Assembly: GCA_947441615.1 (NCBI GenBank)
Contig: CANEUH010000012.1
Span: 43,073-107,072, forward strand
Length of the DNA stretch: 64,000 nt
Reading direction: 5' to 3'
Origin: Bacteriovoracaceae bacterium
GTDB lineage: Bacteria > Bdellovibrionota > Bacteriovoracia > Bacteriovoracales > Bacteriovoracaceae
The position numbers and the translations under genes are program-made. Every line of letters starts with the position of its first letter. Positions within the stretch are counted from its first letter, which is position 1. Below are positions 8,111-16,821 of the stretch, piece by piece. The notes below the pieces were generated by a model. The model was given only the letters and a program-made list of their open reading frames with translations, did not search any database and was not told the origin of the DNA.

Positions 8111-9448
8111 ATGATTCAATACTATCTTGATTTGGAAAAGCAGGTCAAAGTTTTAAGGGATAACAACCTTAATCAGGGTCAAATACAAAAGATTTATTCA
8201 ACTTCTTTTTATATATCCTTAACCATAAGAGCACTTGGCAAAAACTGGCATCTTTTTATTGGCCGTGGTGGTGGGTTTGAAGGCCTCTGGCCTTCAGACC
8301 ACGCACCCCCAAGTTCCCTGAGGCGAAAAGATACCTTCCTTGAATATTTAAGAAAGCATTTAAGCTCTTGCGGTTTCTTGGGTATTTCAATTGATCAATA
8401 TGATCGAATAATTAAACTAGAATACTTAAAATATGGTCAAAAAAATTCGTTCCTTTGGTTTTGGAAAGGAAGGCAACTGTATTTTTTGCACCATTTTATT
8501 GAAACCCCTGGGGCTTCATTTAAAATGTTAAAAAGTTGGCGTTCAAAGTCGTCAGTTGTAATGGATGACTCAATAAATCTCTTTGATCAGTTTAACGAAA
8601 TTGGACGCAACAGTGAGATGAATCATGATTTTTCAACTCCAGATCTTCCAACAGCAGAGATGCTCATTCATGAAGAGGCCAACTTGGCCAACATTCAAAT
8701 TGTAAAATCTGCTCCACAATTTCTCCTAAGAAAAAAAGAAAATATAAAAGAAGATTTAAGAAGAGCGAATCAATGGGAAAAACTTCAATCCTTTTTAGAT
8801 AATGGCAAATCCACCGAAGATATTTATGAACTAAAAATAGAGGATCAGAAAATAAAATTTGAGGGAAACCTTAATTCATTTGAAAGAAGAAATCTCATCC
8901 ATAATAAAATTAAAAAACTCAAAAAGGGTGTCTCCATACTAACAGAAAGGCTAAACCTCGTGGAAGAGGAGTTAGTAGGCAAAAAACCTAGTGAAAAAAG
9001 AACGACTCAAATCCCTATGATCAAACCTGTTTGGGGTGAAGAAAAAAAGATAACCACTCAAAAGATTGAAGATAAACAAACTACCGAATTCAAGATCTTC
9101 TCATTTGAGGACATACAGTTCGGTGTCGGAATGAATGCTTATGGAAATGATCAGCTGAGAAATAAATGGTCAAATAAAAATGATCACTGGGTTCACCTTG
9201 ATGGAATGAAAAGTGCCCATGTCGTTGTAAAACTGCCAGAAGGAACAATTTTGTCAGCAGATATATTAAACTTGGCGGCATCAATAGTTGCCCGTTTTTC
9301 TCAATATAACAATGACTGGATACCGATTATACATACCCAGGTAAAAAATTTGAAGGGTGTTACAGGAAGTGCAGGTATGGTAACATATAAAAAAGAAAAG
9401 CATCTTCGCTGCCAGAATGTTTCCCTCGAGATGGTGATTAAGGATTGA
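8111..9448 (+). CDS. rqcH: RqcH (NFACT protein), ribosome quality control C-terminal tailing factor
   Basis: Homologue of bacterial RqcH and eukaryotic Rqc2/NEMF, which binds split 50S subunits carrying stalled peptidyl-tRNA and adds alanine tails as degradation tags. The N-terminal NFACT-N region shows GQIQKI and the key Asp-Arg pair (D98-R99 in QYDRII), at the position known to be essential in Bacillus RqcH. A charged helical middle region (about 205-315) is followed by an NFACT-R domain near 335-445 with FGVGMNAYGND and HWVHLDG. At 445 aa it is shorter than the roughly 570-aa Bacillus protein. ATG 8111 aligns with family N-termini and has GAGG 11 bases upstream; ATG 8069 or 8072 are alternatives that would overlap mutS2. 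Confidence 0.9.
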   Translation: MIQYYLDLEKQVKVLRDNNLNQGQIQKIYSTSFYISLTIRALGKNWHLFIGRGGGFEGLWPSDHAPPSSLRRKDTFLEYLRKHLSSCGFLGISIDQYDRIIKLEYLKYGQKNSFLWFWKGRQLYFLHHFIETPGASFKMLKSWRSKSSVVMDDSINLFDQFNEIGRNSEMNHDFSTPDLPTAEMLIHEEANLANIQIVKSAPQFLLRKKENIKEDLRRANQWEKLQSFLDNGKSTEDIYELKIEDQKIKFEGNLNSFERRNLIHNKIKKLKKGVSILTERLNLVEEELVGKKPSEKRTTQIPMIKPVWGEEKKITTQKIEDKQTTEFKIFSFEDIQFGVGMNAYGNDQLRNKWSNKNDHWVHLDGMKSAHVVVKLPEGTILSADILNLAASIVARFSQYNNDWIPIIHTQVKNLKGVTGSAGMVTYKKEKHLRCQNVSLEMVIKD

Positions 9449-9449
9449 T

Positions 9450-10265
9450 ATGAAATTATTTGTAGTATTGTTTTTGTTTTCTCTTGGGGCCTTTGCCCAG
9501 GAACCATCAACCTATTTTAAAATTTTTGATTCAAAGGTTTATTCGCTTAAGACGAAGGGAGTTAAAGATTTTGTTGTAGACCTAGAGAATACTCGCTTAA
9601 CAAAGCAAGTAAGCGATCAGCAAAGTTTTGGTAAAATTGAGGAATTAAAGTTTAGAGTTTACTGGACTGCTGAGCCAGAGAGGATTTCAATCGAAGTGTT
9701 GGGCCTCCCCGAGGGGTTTATTGAGTTTAAAGAGGAATTAAAAATGGGTATTTTCCCATTAATAGAAAATTTAATTCCGCCTAGTTTTGCTCAAAAATTT
9801 AATGGCTATAAATTCGCTCCAGGCGCTAAACCGAAAGAATATTTGGCACAGGACCTAACCGGGCTTGCTTCTATACCAAGTTTTACATTTAAATTTGATG
9901 AGCAGGATAAACTGATTGAAGTGATAGGACATAAACCAGTTAGTTCAATAATGGTCAAGCCTACTTATGAAAAAATGGGTTTCTCAGATGGTAAGTGGGT
10001 TTTGCGTGAGCAGGTCACAACATCGACTGAGAATGGTCAAACTGTTAATGTAAGTAAAGAGCTAGATTATGATAAAAGCCAAGGCATAGGTGTTTTGGCT
10101 GAAATTACAGTGAATACTCAATTTATCCCTCAAGGGAAGGATTCCAAAGTGGTCAAAACCTCGGAGTCAGTAACTTTTAAGAACTATAAAATCAACGAGG
10201 GAGAGGCGCTAAGATACTTTCTTGGTGAGTCTAAAGCATCCGAATCGATGAAATCCAAGAAATAA
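9450..10265 (+). CDS. Secreted protein of unknown function, 271 aa
   Basis: Begins one base after the rqcH stop, so it is translated from the same mRNA. The first 16 residues form a clear signal peptide (hydrophobic core then AFAQ), placing the mature protein in the periplasm or outer membrane. The body alternates short beta-strand-like segments with charged turns, vaguely like LolA-type or lipid-binding beta folds, and ends in a Ser/Lys-rich tail. There are no cysteines and no recognised catalytic motif. I do not recognise the family. Its pairing with rqcH may reflect shared transcription only. Confidence 0.75.
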   Translation: MKLFVVLFLFSLGAFAQEPSTYFKIFDSKVYSLKTKGVKDFVVDLENTRLTKQVSDQQSFGKIEELKFRVYWTAEPERISIEVLGLPEGFIEFKEELKMGIFPLIENLIPPSFAQKFNGYKFAPGAKPKEYLAQDLTGLASIPSFTFKFDEQDKLIEVIGHKPVSSIMVKPTYEKMGFSDGKWVLREQVTTSTENGQTVNVSKELDYDKSQGIGVLAEITVNTQFIPQGKDSKVVKTSESVTFKNYKINEGEALRYFLGESKASESMKSKK

Positions 10266-10316
10266 TTCAATAAAGTTGATCATTACAGTACAGTGGTGCC
10301 ACCGCTACCTTATTTC

Positions 10317-10344
10317 TTGAGTGTGCACTCATACAAGTTATAAT
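10317..10344 (+). promoter_or_regulatory. Sigma-70-type promoter for the methyltransferase-Bat operon
   Basis: TTGAGT at 10317-10322 and a perfect TATAAT at 10339-10344 are spaced by 16 bases and lie 25 bases before GTG 10369. This shows that an apparent upstream start at 10321 lies inside the promoter and is not used. Confidence 0.72.
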
Positions 10345-10368
10345 AATCAAATAAATTGTAGGTACAAA

Positions 10369-11559
10369 GTGCGAACTCTTAATCTATCAAAAAGTGGTTT
10401 GAATAAAATCCATTCTCGCCAACTTGAATTAAAGTCTTCCGATTTTGAAGACTCTATAAACCCGATACCACCGGGTGAGTGGTGCGCAATTAATATTTCA
10501 GAGAATGAATCTGGTCTTGTTTTCGTTAACTCATTAGTCGGTGAAGGTTTTACTTGTGCCCATTTAGTGGAAAGAGTGAAGAGGCTAGAAATTCAAGCCT
10601 TTAACGTTGAAGAATATGTTCTTAAAAAAATTTCCACTGCAATTCTTAAAAGAAAAAAGTTTAGAGATTACGAAAATAATGCGCGATTATTTTATGGAGT
10701 CAGTGATGGACTCCCTGGACTTATAATTGATGTTTTTCAAAATGCTTCGATAATTCAGATCAACACGGCAGGGATAGATCGATACAGAGATCAGATAAAA
10801 AAATTAATTGAGAATTTAACCAAACTTCCTGCTTACCACTTAGATAATCCAAAATATCGAGAAAAAGAATCACTACCATACTTCGAGCTTACAAATCTGC
10901 CCGAACTGTTAATTTCAGAAAATCAAATAAACTATAAAATTAGGCCAGAGGTTCTACAAAAAGTAGGATTTTACTATGACCATCGAGAAAACAGGCTTCA
11001 ACTCATGACTCTGCTCTCAAGAATGAAGACAAAATATAAAACAGGCGTTGATCTCTTTTGCTATGTTGGTGCCTGGGGATTAAGTGCCTTAAAGTCTGGA
11101 CTTGAGCATTGTCATTTTGTTGACCAGGGTGATTTTACGATTGAGGTCGAACAATCACTGAAACTGAACGAAATGGGTAAAAGAGGTCAGTTTCATAGAA
11201 TGGATGTGTTTAAGTATTTAGACGAGGAGATTAAGCTTCAGAATAAATTTGATCTTATTCTTTCTGATCCTCCTGCTTTCGCAAAAAGCGCATTACAGAA
11301 AACGCAAGCACTTGAAGGGTATACTAAATTACATCGAAAGGTTATGAAAGTGACTTCAAGTGGAGCACTGGTTGCATTTTCATCTTGTACTCACTATGTA
11401 AGTCATGAAGAGTTTCAAAAAAATATTTTAGATGCTGCAAGAAAAGAAAACCGTTCAATGCAATTAATTTATGCAGGAATTCAAGGTTTTGACCATCCGA
11501 TAAGTTCACTGAGTGATCGTTCTAATTATATTAAGAGTTATTTTTATATCGTGGAGTAA
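10369..11559 (+). CDS. Class I SAM-dependent rRNA methyltransferase, RlmI-like
   Basis: PUA-linked Rossmann methyltransferase of the group containing RlmI (23S rRNA m5C1962). Visible features are an N-terminal PUA-like region (about 1-80), the central linker FYGVSDGLPGL, the SAM site DLFCYVGAWGLSAL, and the catalytic-region motif SDPPAFAKS near residue 300. FSSCTH follows further on. The GTG start at 10369 has AGG six bases upstream and gives 396 aa, the same length as E. coli RlmI; it also sits just after the promoter at 10317-10344. It is the first gene of a long operon, with moxR beginning four bases after its stop. The exact target nucleotide is unproven. Confidence 0.85.
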   Translation: MRTLNLSKSGLNKIHSRQLELKSSDFEDSINPIPPGEWCAINISENESGLVFVNSLVGEGFTCAHLVERVKRLEIQAFNVEEYVLKKISTAILKRKKFRDYENNARLFYGVSDGLPGLIIDVFQNASIIQINTAGIDRYRDQIKKLIENLTKLPAYHLDNPKYREKESLPYFELTNLPELLISENQINYKIRPEVLQKVGFYYDHRENRLQLMTLLSRMKTKYKTGVDLFCYVGAWGLSALKSGLEHCHFVDQGDFTIEVEQSLKLNEMGKRGQFHRMDVFKYLDEEIKLQNKFDLILSDPPAFAKSALQKTQALEGYTKLHRKVMKVTSSGALVAFSSCTHYVSHEEFQKNILDAARKENRSMQLIYAGIQGFDHPISSLSDRSNYIKSYFYIVE

Positions 11560-11562
11560 ACT

Positions 11563-12504
11563 ATGCTATTACAGGAAAAAGCACATTCAATAATCAAACA
11601 AGCAAAGACAATTATATTTGGACAGGACGAATTACTTGAATCCATTGTGGCAGCATTAGTTTGTGAAGGACACTTATTAATTGAAGGGTTACCGGGACTA
11701 GGTAAGACTTTAAGTGTATCAGTCATGAGTCGACTTTGTGATCTTCATTTTCAAAGAATTCAATTTACCCCAGATCTTCTACCGTCTGACCTTATTGGAA
11801 CGATGATCTACAATCAGCAGAAACAAGAATTCTCTACAAAATTCGGCCCTATCTTCACTCAACTTGTACTTGCAGATGAAATTAATCGTTCACCCGCCAA
11901 AGTCCAGGCCGCCCTTTTAGAGGCGATGGCGGAAAAGCAAGTTACCATTGGTGACAAAACCCACAAGTTACCAACACCATTTGTAGTGCTTGCAACTCAG
12001 AATCCTATTGAACAAGAAGGAACTTATAATTTACCTGAGGCGCAATTGGATAGATTCATGATGAAAATATCTGTTGATTACCCTGATTTTGAGGCAGAAA
12101 AAAGTGTCCTTAGTCTAAAACCATCGCAAATGGAATTAAAGCCAGTGATTAATCAAAATGATTTGATCGCTATGAAAGAAAAAGTAGAAATGATTTATGT
12201 CGATGAAAAGATAAAAGACATGATTATAAGAATTGTCCACGCGACAAGACCTGGAAATAAGTTTTTCCCAAAAAAATTTGATGGTGCTATTACTGCGGGT
12301 GCATCACCAAGGGCATCGATTTGGCTCTATAAAATAGCTAGATTTAAGGCTTTTATGGATAATAAGGATTTTGTCTCACCAGAACATATACTTTCAATTG
12401 TTCCCTCGGTTTTGGGTCACAGAGTGATTCCTTCTTATGAAGCTCAGATTGATAAATTAAACACTAGAAACTTAGTCGCAACAATTGCTGCCAGTGTAAT
12501 TTAA
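11563..12504 (+). CDS. MoxR-family AAA+ ATPase
   Basis: Chaperone-like AAA+ ATPase that works with VWA-domain partners to assemble or mature protein complexes. Walker A GLPGLGKT is at residues 42-49, Walker B LVLADE at 101-106, followed by the family signature INRSPAKVQAALLEAM and the sensor region ATQNPIEQEGTY. At 313 aa it has normal length, with the C-terminal lid domain present. It heads the Bat block (MoxR, DUF58, BatA, BatB/C, BatD), the usual gene order of these systems, with the DUF58 gene starting one base after its stop. Confidence 0.94.
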   Translation: MLLQEKAHSIIKQAKTIIFGQDELLESIVAALVCEGHLLIEGLPGLGKTLSVSVMSRLCDLHFQRIQFTPDLLPSDLIGTMIYNQQKQEFSTKFGPIFTQLVLADEINRSPAKVQAALLEAMAEKQVTIGDKTHKLPTPFVVLATQNPIEQEGTYNLPEAQLDRFMMKISVDYPDFEAEKSVLSLKPSQMELKPVINQNDLIAMKEKVEMIYVDEKIKDMIIRIVHATRPGNKFFPKKFDGAITAGASPRASIWLYKIARFKAFMDNKDFVSPEHILSIVPSVLGHRVIPSYEAQIDKLNTRNLVATIAASVI

Positions 12505-12505
12505 A

Positions 12506-13348
12506 ATGAATCTTAAGGAAATCGAGCGTGTCGTCGGTTTAATTCAGGCGCACATTTTTAAAAATTCGAATGCTTTTTCAACTGGTATGTTGAAATCTCA
12601 CTTTCGTGGGTCAGGCCTTCAGTTTAGGGAACACCAAGTCTACGTTCCTGGCGATGATGTTCGATTCATTGATTGGAAACTTTCTGCCAGGTCTTCCAAT
12701 GTCTATGTGAAGACGTTTGAGGAAGAAAGGAATGTTGAAATCGTTATCTGTATAGATCTATCCCATACTTTGTTTTATGGCTATGAAGGCGTATCAAAGT
12801 TGCAGGCCATTATTGAAATTGTGGCCCTCATTTATATTTTGGCGGGTGAGACTCACGATCTCGTCCGAGTAGTCATCTGGGGAGATAAAACAATCAATCT
12901 TCCACCTAAAAAAGGGCGTGAAGGATTAACGTTATTTATTTCGATGCTTGAAAAAATGGGTTTTATTGACAGTGAAGCAAGAGTCATTTTGGTTCAAAGT
13001 GGTGTGATCAATCAGACAACAGAAGAAAGTAAGATTGTTCAATTAAAATCATTCTTAGCGAGAAGAAAAGAAGTTATTTATCTTGGTGACCTAAGCCTTA
13101 TGAAGAATAAGGAGGTTTGGAGCAAAATCATGGATAAGAAAAACATGCATTGCTTCCGAGTCTTTTCACCAGTAGACAAAAATACGGAAGTGCCATTTTT
13201 ATTTAAAGTAAAAAATCCGACAACAAATAAATCCACCGTTAAAGAACTTAAAGGTGATGAAGATCAATCATTTTTCATGAAAGAAAGATTTAAAGAAATC
13301 GGTGTTCATGAAAGATACTTAGAAAAATTTGTAAAAGAATTAGTTTAA
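12506..13348 (+). CDS. DUF58 domain protein of the MoxR-Bat operon
   Basis: Carries the DUF58 core FREHQVYVPGDDVRFIDW followed by SAR and a Glu-rich FEEER, near residues 38-78, the standard signature of proteins encoded next to MoxR. The rest resembles a von Willebrand A fold with the segment ICIDLSHT replacing a canonical MIDAS DxSxS, so metal binding there is doubtful. No signal peptide or membrane segment is visible, so it is probably cytoplasmic. Its stop codon shares bases with the next start (TAATG), indicating translational coupling. Confidence 0.9.
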   Translation: MNLKEIERVVGLIQAHIFKNSNAFSTGMLKSHFRGSGLQFREHQVYVPGDDVRFIDWKLSARSSNVYVKTFEEERNVEIVICIDLSHTLFYGYEGVSKLQAIIEIVALIYILAGETHDLVRVVIWGDKTINLPPKKGREGLTLFISMLEKMGFIDSEARVILVQSGVINQTTEESKIVQLKSFLARRKEVIYLGDLSLMKNKEVWSKIMDKKNMHCFRVFSPVDKNTEVPFLFKVKNPTTNKSTVKELKGDEDQSFFMKERFKEIGVHERYLEKFVKELV

Positions 13349-14100
13349 TGAAGCGTCTATTATATCTTCTTTCATTTATTTTTTTTGTAGGCCCCGCCTC
13401 CGCAGGGATCGTCATAAAATTCTCTGAGAACAAAATTACCCAGGGAAGTTTACAGAGCGTAAAACTATTAATTGATGAAGAAAGTTTTATTAAACTCGAT
13501 TCCTTTAAGCTGATAGGTTTAACTATTAATGAAACTCTTTATATTCAGTCTGTATCGCCTTTTACAAAAAATAATTCAAATGATCTTGAAGCAAATGCTA
13601 CTGTTGTCTTCATAAAAGTACCGAAAGAAAATTCTGCCATAATTGAAACATCAAAAGGGAAAATCGGTGTAGAATGGGAAAATAATGAGATTTCACCAAC
13701 TGAAGCGTCTCAGAATTTTTTGTTTGGAAATTTTGAAATTCCTAGGTCTAAAAATATATTTTGGGGACTTTTCATTTTAATTGTCTTCGGATTTCTGGTT
13801 TTTATTGGGATCAAATTAAAAAAAACAAGAGATCAAAAATTAAAAATTAAAAAATATCTTAAGAATATAAAAGATCAGATACTAAGTTCAAATGACTACC
13901 ATAGTATTGTCGAAATATGGAAGAAAAAGCACGAGATTCTCAACCTTTATCCTAATCTTTCGAGTGCCTTCTCCCATCTAGAGAAAGAATTATTTAAGGT
14001 TCAATTTAAGCCGGTACAGTCGGAGTTAGAGAAAGAAGAGGTACAAAAAGCCTATAAATTTTTTCTAGATCAAATCAAGGGAGACTTGGATGGAATTTAA
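13348..14100 (+). CDS. Membrane protein in Bat operon, unknown function
   Basis: A signal peptide (about 1-19, ending ASAG) is followed by a small beta-rich periplasmic domain (20-130), one transmembrane helix (about 137-156) and a basic, helical cytoplasmic tail of about 95 residues. This order (periplasmic Ig-like part, membrane span, helical tail) and the position between DUF58 and BatA genes match the DUF4381-type proteins of other MoxR-VWA operons, but sequence similarity alone is not enough to name it. Its 3' end overlaps batA by 11 bases. Confidence 0.8.
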   Translation: MKRLLYLLSFIFFVGPASAGIVIKFSENKITQGSLQSVKLLIDEESFIKLDSFKLIGLTINETLYIQSVSPFTKNNSNDLEANATVVFIKVPKENSAIIETSKGKIGVEWENNEISPTEASQNFLFGNFEIPRSKNIFWGLFILIVFGFLVFIGIKLKKTRDQKLKIKKYLKNIKDQILSSNDYHSIVEIWKKKHEILNLYPNLSSAFSHLEKELFKVQFKPVQSELEKEEVQKAYKFFLDQIKGDLDGI

Positions 14101-15067
14101 AAATCCATTATTTCTTTGGTTTGGTGTCGCTGCAGGTCTATTTTGGATATTAGATTTCTGGAAGATCTTTCATAAATCTCAAATCTATTTTCCAAACTCA
14201 AAGATTGAAATTAAATTTTGGAAAAAGAGTCTGAGAGTCATTTTATTTGTTGGTGGTGTTTTAGGATGGGCGTATTTAAGTTATGCACTCATGCAACCTC
14301 GAATGCCTCAAAAATTCTCTCCAAGTAGTGTTGAAGTAAATGATATTGTTTTATGTATTGATGTTTCTAGATCGATGCTGGCAGAAGATATAAGGCCCAA
14401 TCGTCTTGAAGTTGCAAAAGAGAGAATAAGAGAATTTGCAAGAATGAGACCTACAGATAGAATCTCAATTGTTATATTTTCAGAAAAAGTTTTTACCCTT
14501 CTTCCATTAACCACAGATCCTTCCCTTATTGACCAGGTTCTATCCGAAATAAGTATTGGTTATCTTGGTAGTGGAACAAACATCGGTGATGGGCTGGCAC
14601 TAAGTGTGGCACGTGCTGTGAATAGTGAAACTAAAAATAAAGTGATCGTCCTTTTAACTGATGGTGTTGCTAACGTGGGAACCATGACCCCGATGCAAGC
14701 TGCTGAAGAAGCTAAAAAGTTTGGAATAAAAGTTTATACGATCGGTCTTGGAACGGATGAACAGGCAAAAATCCCTGTTGGAAATGGTGTCTTTGGGACG
14801 CAGTACCAACTTATTCCAGGTGGTTCTATTGATTACAAAGTTCTGAAAGAAATTTCAGATTTAACTGGTGGAAAGTTTTATCCCGCCAAAAGTGAAAAGG
14901 CCCTGAAAGATATTTTAGATGACATTCAGAAACTTGAAAAAACAGAAATTAAAGTAAATCATCGAATTGTTTATGATGAAAAGTTTTATGAATTCCTATT
15001 AATAGGAGTGGGATTAATCTTCCTTGTTGAGATCCTTAGAAAATTGCTCTTAAAGGATGTGGTATGA
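14090..15067 (+). CDS. batA: BatA-like von Willebrand factor A membrane protein
   Basis: Inner-membrane VWA protein of the Bat (Bacteroides aerotolerance) type. Two N-terminal membrane segments (about 6-22 and 44-66) are followed by the VWA domain with an intact MIDAS: CIDVSRSML near residue 88 and LTDGVAN near 190. A further membrane segment (about 300-318) closes the protein at 325 aa. It shares the stretch SMLAED(I/V)(R/K)P with the next gene, so the two VWA genes are old duplicates. VWA domains in this context probably bind partner proteins or peptides through Mg2+ and are loaded by MoxR. Confidence 0.92.
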   Translation: MEFKNPLFLWFGVAAGLFWILDFWKIFHKSQIYFPNSKIEIKFWKKSLRVILFVGGVLGWAYLSYALMQPRMPQKFSPSSVEVNDIVLCIDVSRSMLAEDIRPNRLEVAKERIREFARMRPTDRISIVIFSEKVFTLLPLTTDPSLIDQVLSEISIGYLGSGTNIGDGLALSVARAVNSETKNKVIVLLTDGVANVGTMTPMQAAEEAKKFGIKVYTIGLGTDEQAKIPVGNGVFGTQYQLIPGGSIDYKVLKEISDLTGGKFYPAKSEKALKDILDDIQKLEKTEIKVNHRIVYDEKFYEFLLIGVGLIFLVEILRKLLLKDVV

Positions 15068-16821
15068 ATTTTAATCATCTCCATTATTGGCCTTTTCTAG
15101 TTGCAGGGTTCGTCTTATATGTTCTCCTATTGTTAAATCAGGAAAAAAAGTTCTTCAATCTCATCAGGACTTATTGGTTCTATAAAAGAAGTATTTTAAG
15201 TTATATTTCCTCTTTTTTTTTGGTGTTAGGTATGGCGGGACTACTTCTAGGTCTTCTAGATCTTCGAGGTCCCGAAGAAAAAATAAAAACGGAAGTCCCA
15301 ACAGATAGAACCATTATTCTCATCGATACATCGGCCAGTATGCTGGCAGAAGATGTTAAACCTAGCCGATTACAAAAAGCTGCACTTATTGCAAAGCACT
15401 TTGCTAGGAAAGCAGCTGGGCATCAACTCTCAATTGTTGCGTTCGCTGAAATTCAAAAGAAGATCGTTCCGTTTACAAATGATTTAGATCTTATTGACGC
15501 TCGTTTAGACTCTCTTAAAACACTCAGAAATCATTATGGGTCTTCAGCACTCTCACTCGCTATTCAAGAAAGTATTCAATATTTTCAGGAAACCGGAGGC
15601 GAAACAAGGGGTAACATTCTCATTTTTACCGACGGAGAGGAAACTGCGGAGGGCATAGATTTAAAGGTACCTAAAAATATTCATGTCGCTCTAGTTGGAA
15701 TTGGGACGTCTCAAGGTGGAAGAATTCCATTGGATGATGGACGAGGCTTTAGGTATGGATATAAAAAAGATAAGGGAAGAGATATTATCACTACTTTAAA
15801 TGAACTCTTTTTTAAAAAAGTTAGTTCCGATATACCCTCTGTTAAATATTGGTTGGCGAATAGTTACTCACTTCCCTCAGAAGAAATCCTTGAATTCTTT
15901 AATGGTGAAAAGGAGAAAGGAAAAAACAACCAAGATATGGTGATAAGACCAGTTCTTCTTGAGTGGATTTTAATTCCTTCCCTTTTATTTCTTTTACTGT
16001 CATACGTTTTTAAATCAATCCGAGTTTTTACTTTAGGATTACTTTTAATAATTTCTCCCGTTTATTCCCAGGAAGATCAGCCAAAGCTTTCAACCGAGAC
16101 TGTGACTAAATTAGATCAACTTCAAAAAGGGAAATTGAATAAATTAGATAAAATTAAACTTGCAGACGACCTTCTAAAGTCTGGTGCTAAAGACGAGTCC
16201 CTCATTCTTTTTAAAGAAGGACTCTCAGATCAACTTGATCCCTCTATTCCGCCTGAGGCATATTTGAATTATGGGACAGCATTACTCGAAAAGGGAGATG
16301 TAAAAGAAGGCCTAGAGGTCTACAAAAAGCTCAGGAATGGTCTTAATGAATCTACCGAATCAAAAAAAATTAAAGAGATGATGGATAAAAATGTTCTGTC
16401 TTATTTTCAAAAACAAGAACAACAAAAAAAAGAAAAGTCTAAAGGGAAAGATCAGGATCAAGAGAAAGATGACAAAAAAAACCAAGGTGGAAGTAGTAAT
16501 GATCAGCAAAAAAAACAGGATGGCAAATCCGGTAAGCAAGATCAAAATAATAAAAAAAGCGATGATGATGTAAACCAAAAACCTGATAAAAAAGAGAATA
16601 GTGAGGATAAGGATAAAGAGAATAAAGAAGAAGAGAAGGATAAAAATAAGCCCGAAGAGGAGAAGAAGAGTGATGAGGATAGAAAACCTCTGCCACCACA
16701 AAAGATTCCTGCAAAACTCAAACAACTCATGTCAGATGATAGACAGTTACAAATGAAAATGATCGAAAATGGGACGAAGGATTTAAATCGACGAAAATCA
16801 AGAAAGAGTAAGGACTGGTGA
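15064..16821 (+). CDS. batB: BatB-BatC fusion: VWA domain, TPR region, Lys/Asp/Gln-rich tail
   Basis: The N-terminal 320 residues are BatB: two membrane segments, a VWA domain with MIDAS IDTSASML (about 84) and FTDGEET (about 187), and a closing membrane segment. A second signal-like stretch (FTLGLLLIISPVYSQ, about 320-335) follows, then a TPR-like helical region (about 345-450). The last part is an extreme Lys/Asp/Glu/Gln low-complexity tail (about 455-560), as in BatC proteins. The internal signal-like stretch looks like a relic of a once separate BatC start, so this is a gene fusion. It overlaps batA and batD by four bases each. Spurious reverse-strand frames come from the A-rich tail. Confidence 0.87.
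   Translation: MNFNHLHYWPFLVAGFVLYVLLLLNQEKKFFNLIRTYWFYKRSILSYISSFFLVLGMAGLLLGLLDLRGPEEKIKTEVPTDRTIILIDTSASMLAEDVKPSRLQKAALIAKHFARKAAGHQLSIVAFAEIQKKIVPFTNDLDLIDARLDSLKTLRNHYGSSALSLAIQESIQYFQETGGETRGNILIFTDGEETAEGIDLKVPKNIHVALVGIGTSQGGRIPLDDGRGFRYGYKKDKGRDIITTLNELFFKKVSSDIPSVKYWLANSYSLPSEEILEFFNGEKEKGKNNQDMVIRPVLLEWILIPSLLFLLLSYVFKSIRVFTLGLLLIISPVYSQEDQPKLSTETVTKLDQLQKGKLNKLDKIKLADDLLKSGAKDESLILFKEGLSDQLDPSIPPEAYLNYGTALLEKGDVKEGLEVYKKLRNGLNESTESKKIKEMMDKNVLSYFQKQEQQKKEKSKGKDQDQEKDDKKNQGGSSNDQQKKQDGKSGKQDQNNKKSDDDVNQKPDKKENSEDKDKENKEEEKDKNKPEEEKKSDEDRKPLPPQKIPAKLKQLMSDDRQLQMKMIENGTKDLNRRKSRKSKDW

Noticed and set aside
10321..10368. Upstream start for the RlmI-like gene
   Set aside because: The -10 TATAAT lies within this stretch; GTG 10369 follows the promoter and gives the family length of 396 aa.
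16360..16730. Several open reverse-strand frames of 60-120 codons
   Set aside because: They mirror the A-rich low-complexity tail of the BatB-BatC fusion, giving Phe/Leu/Ile/Ser-rich products without start signals.
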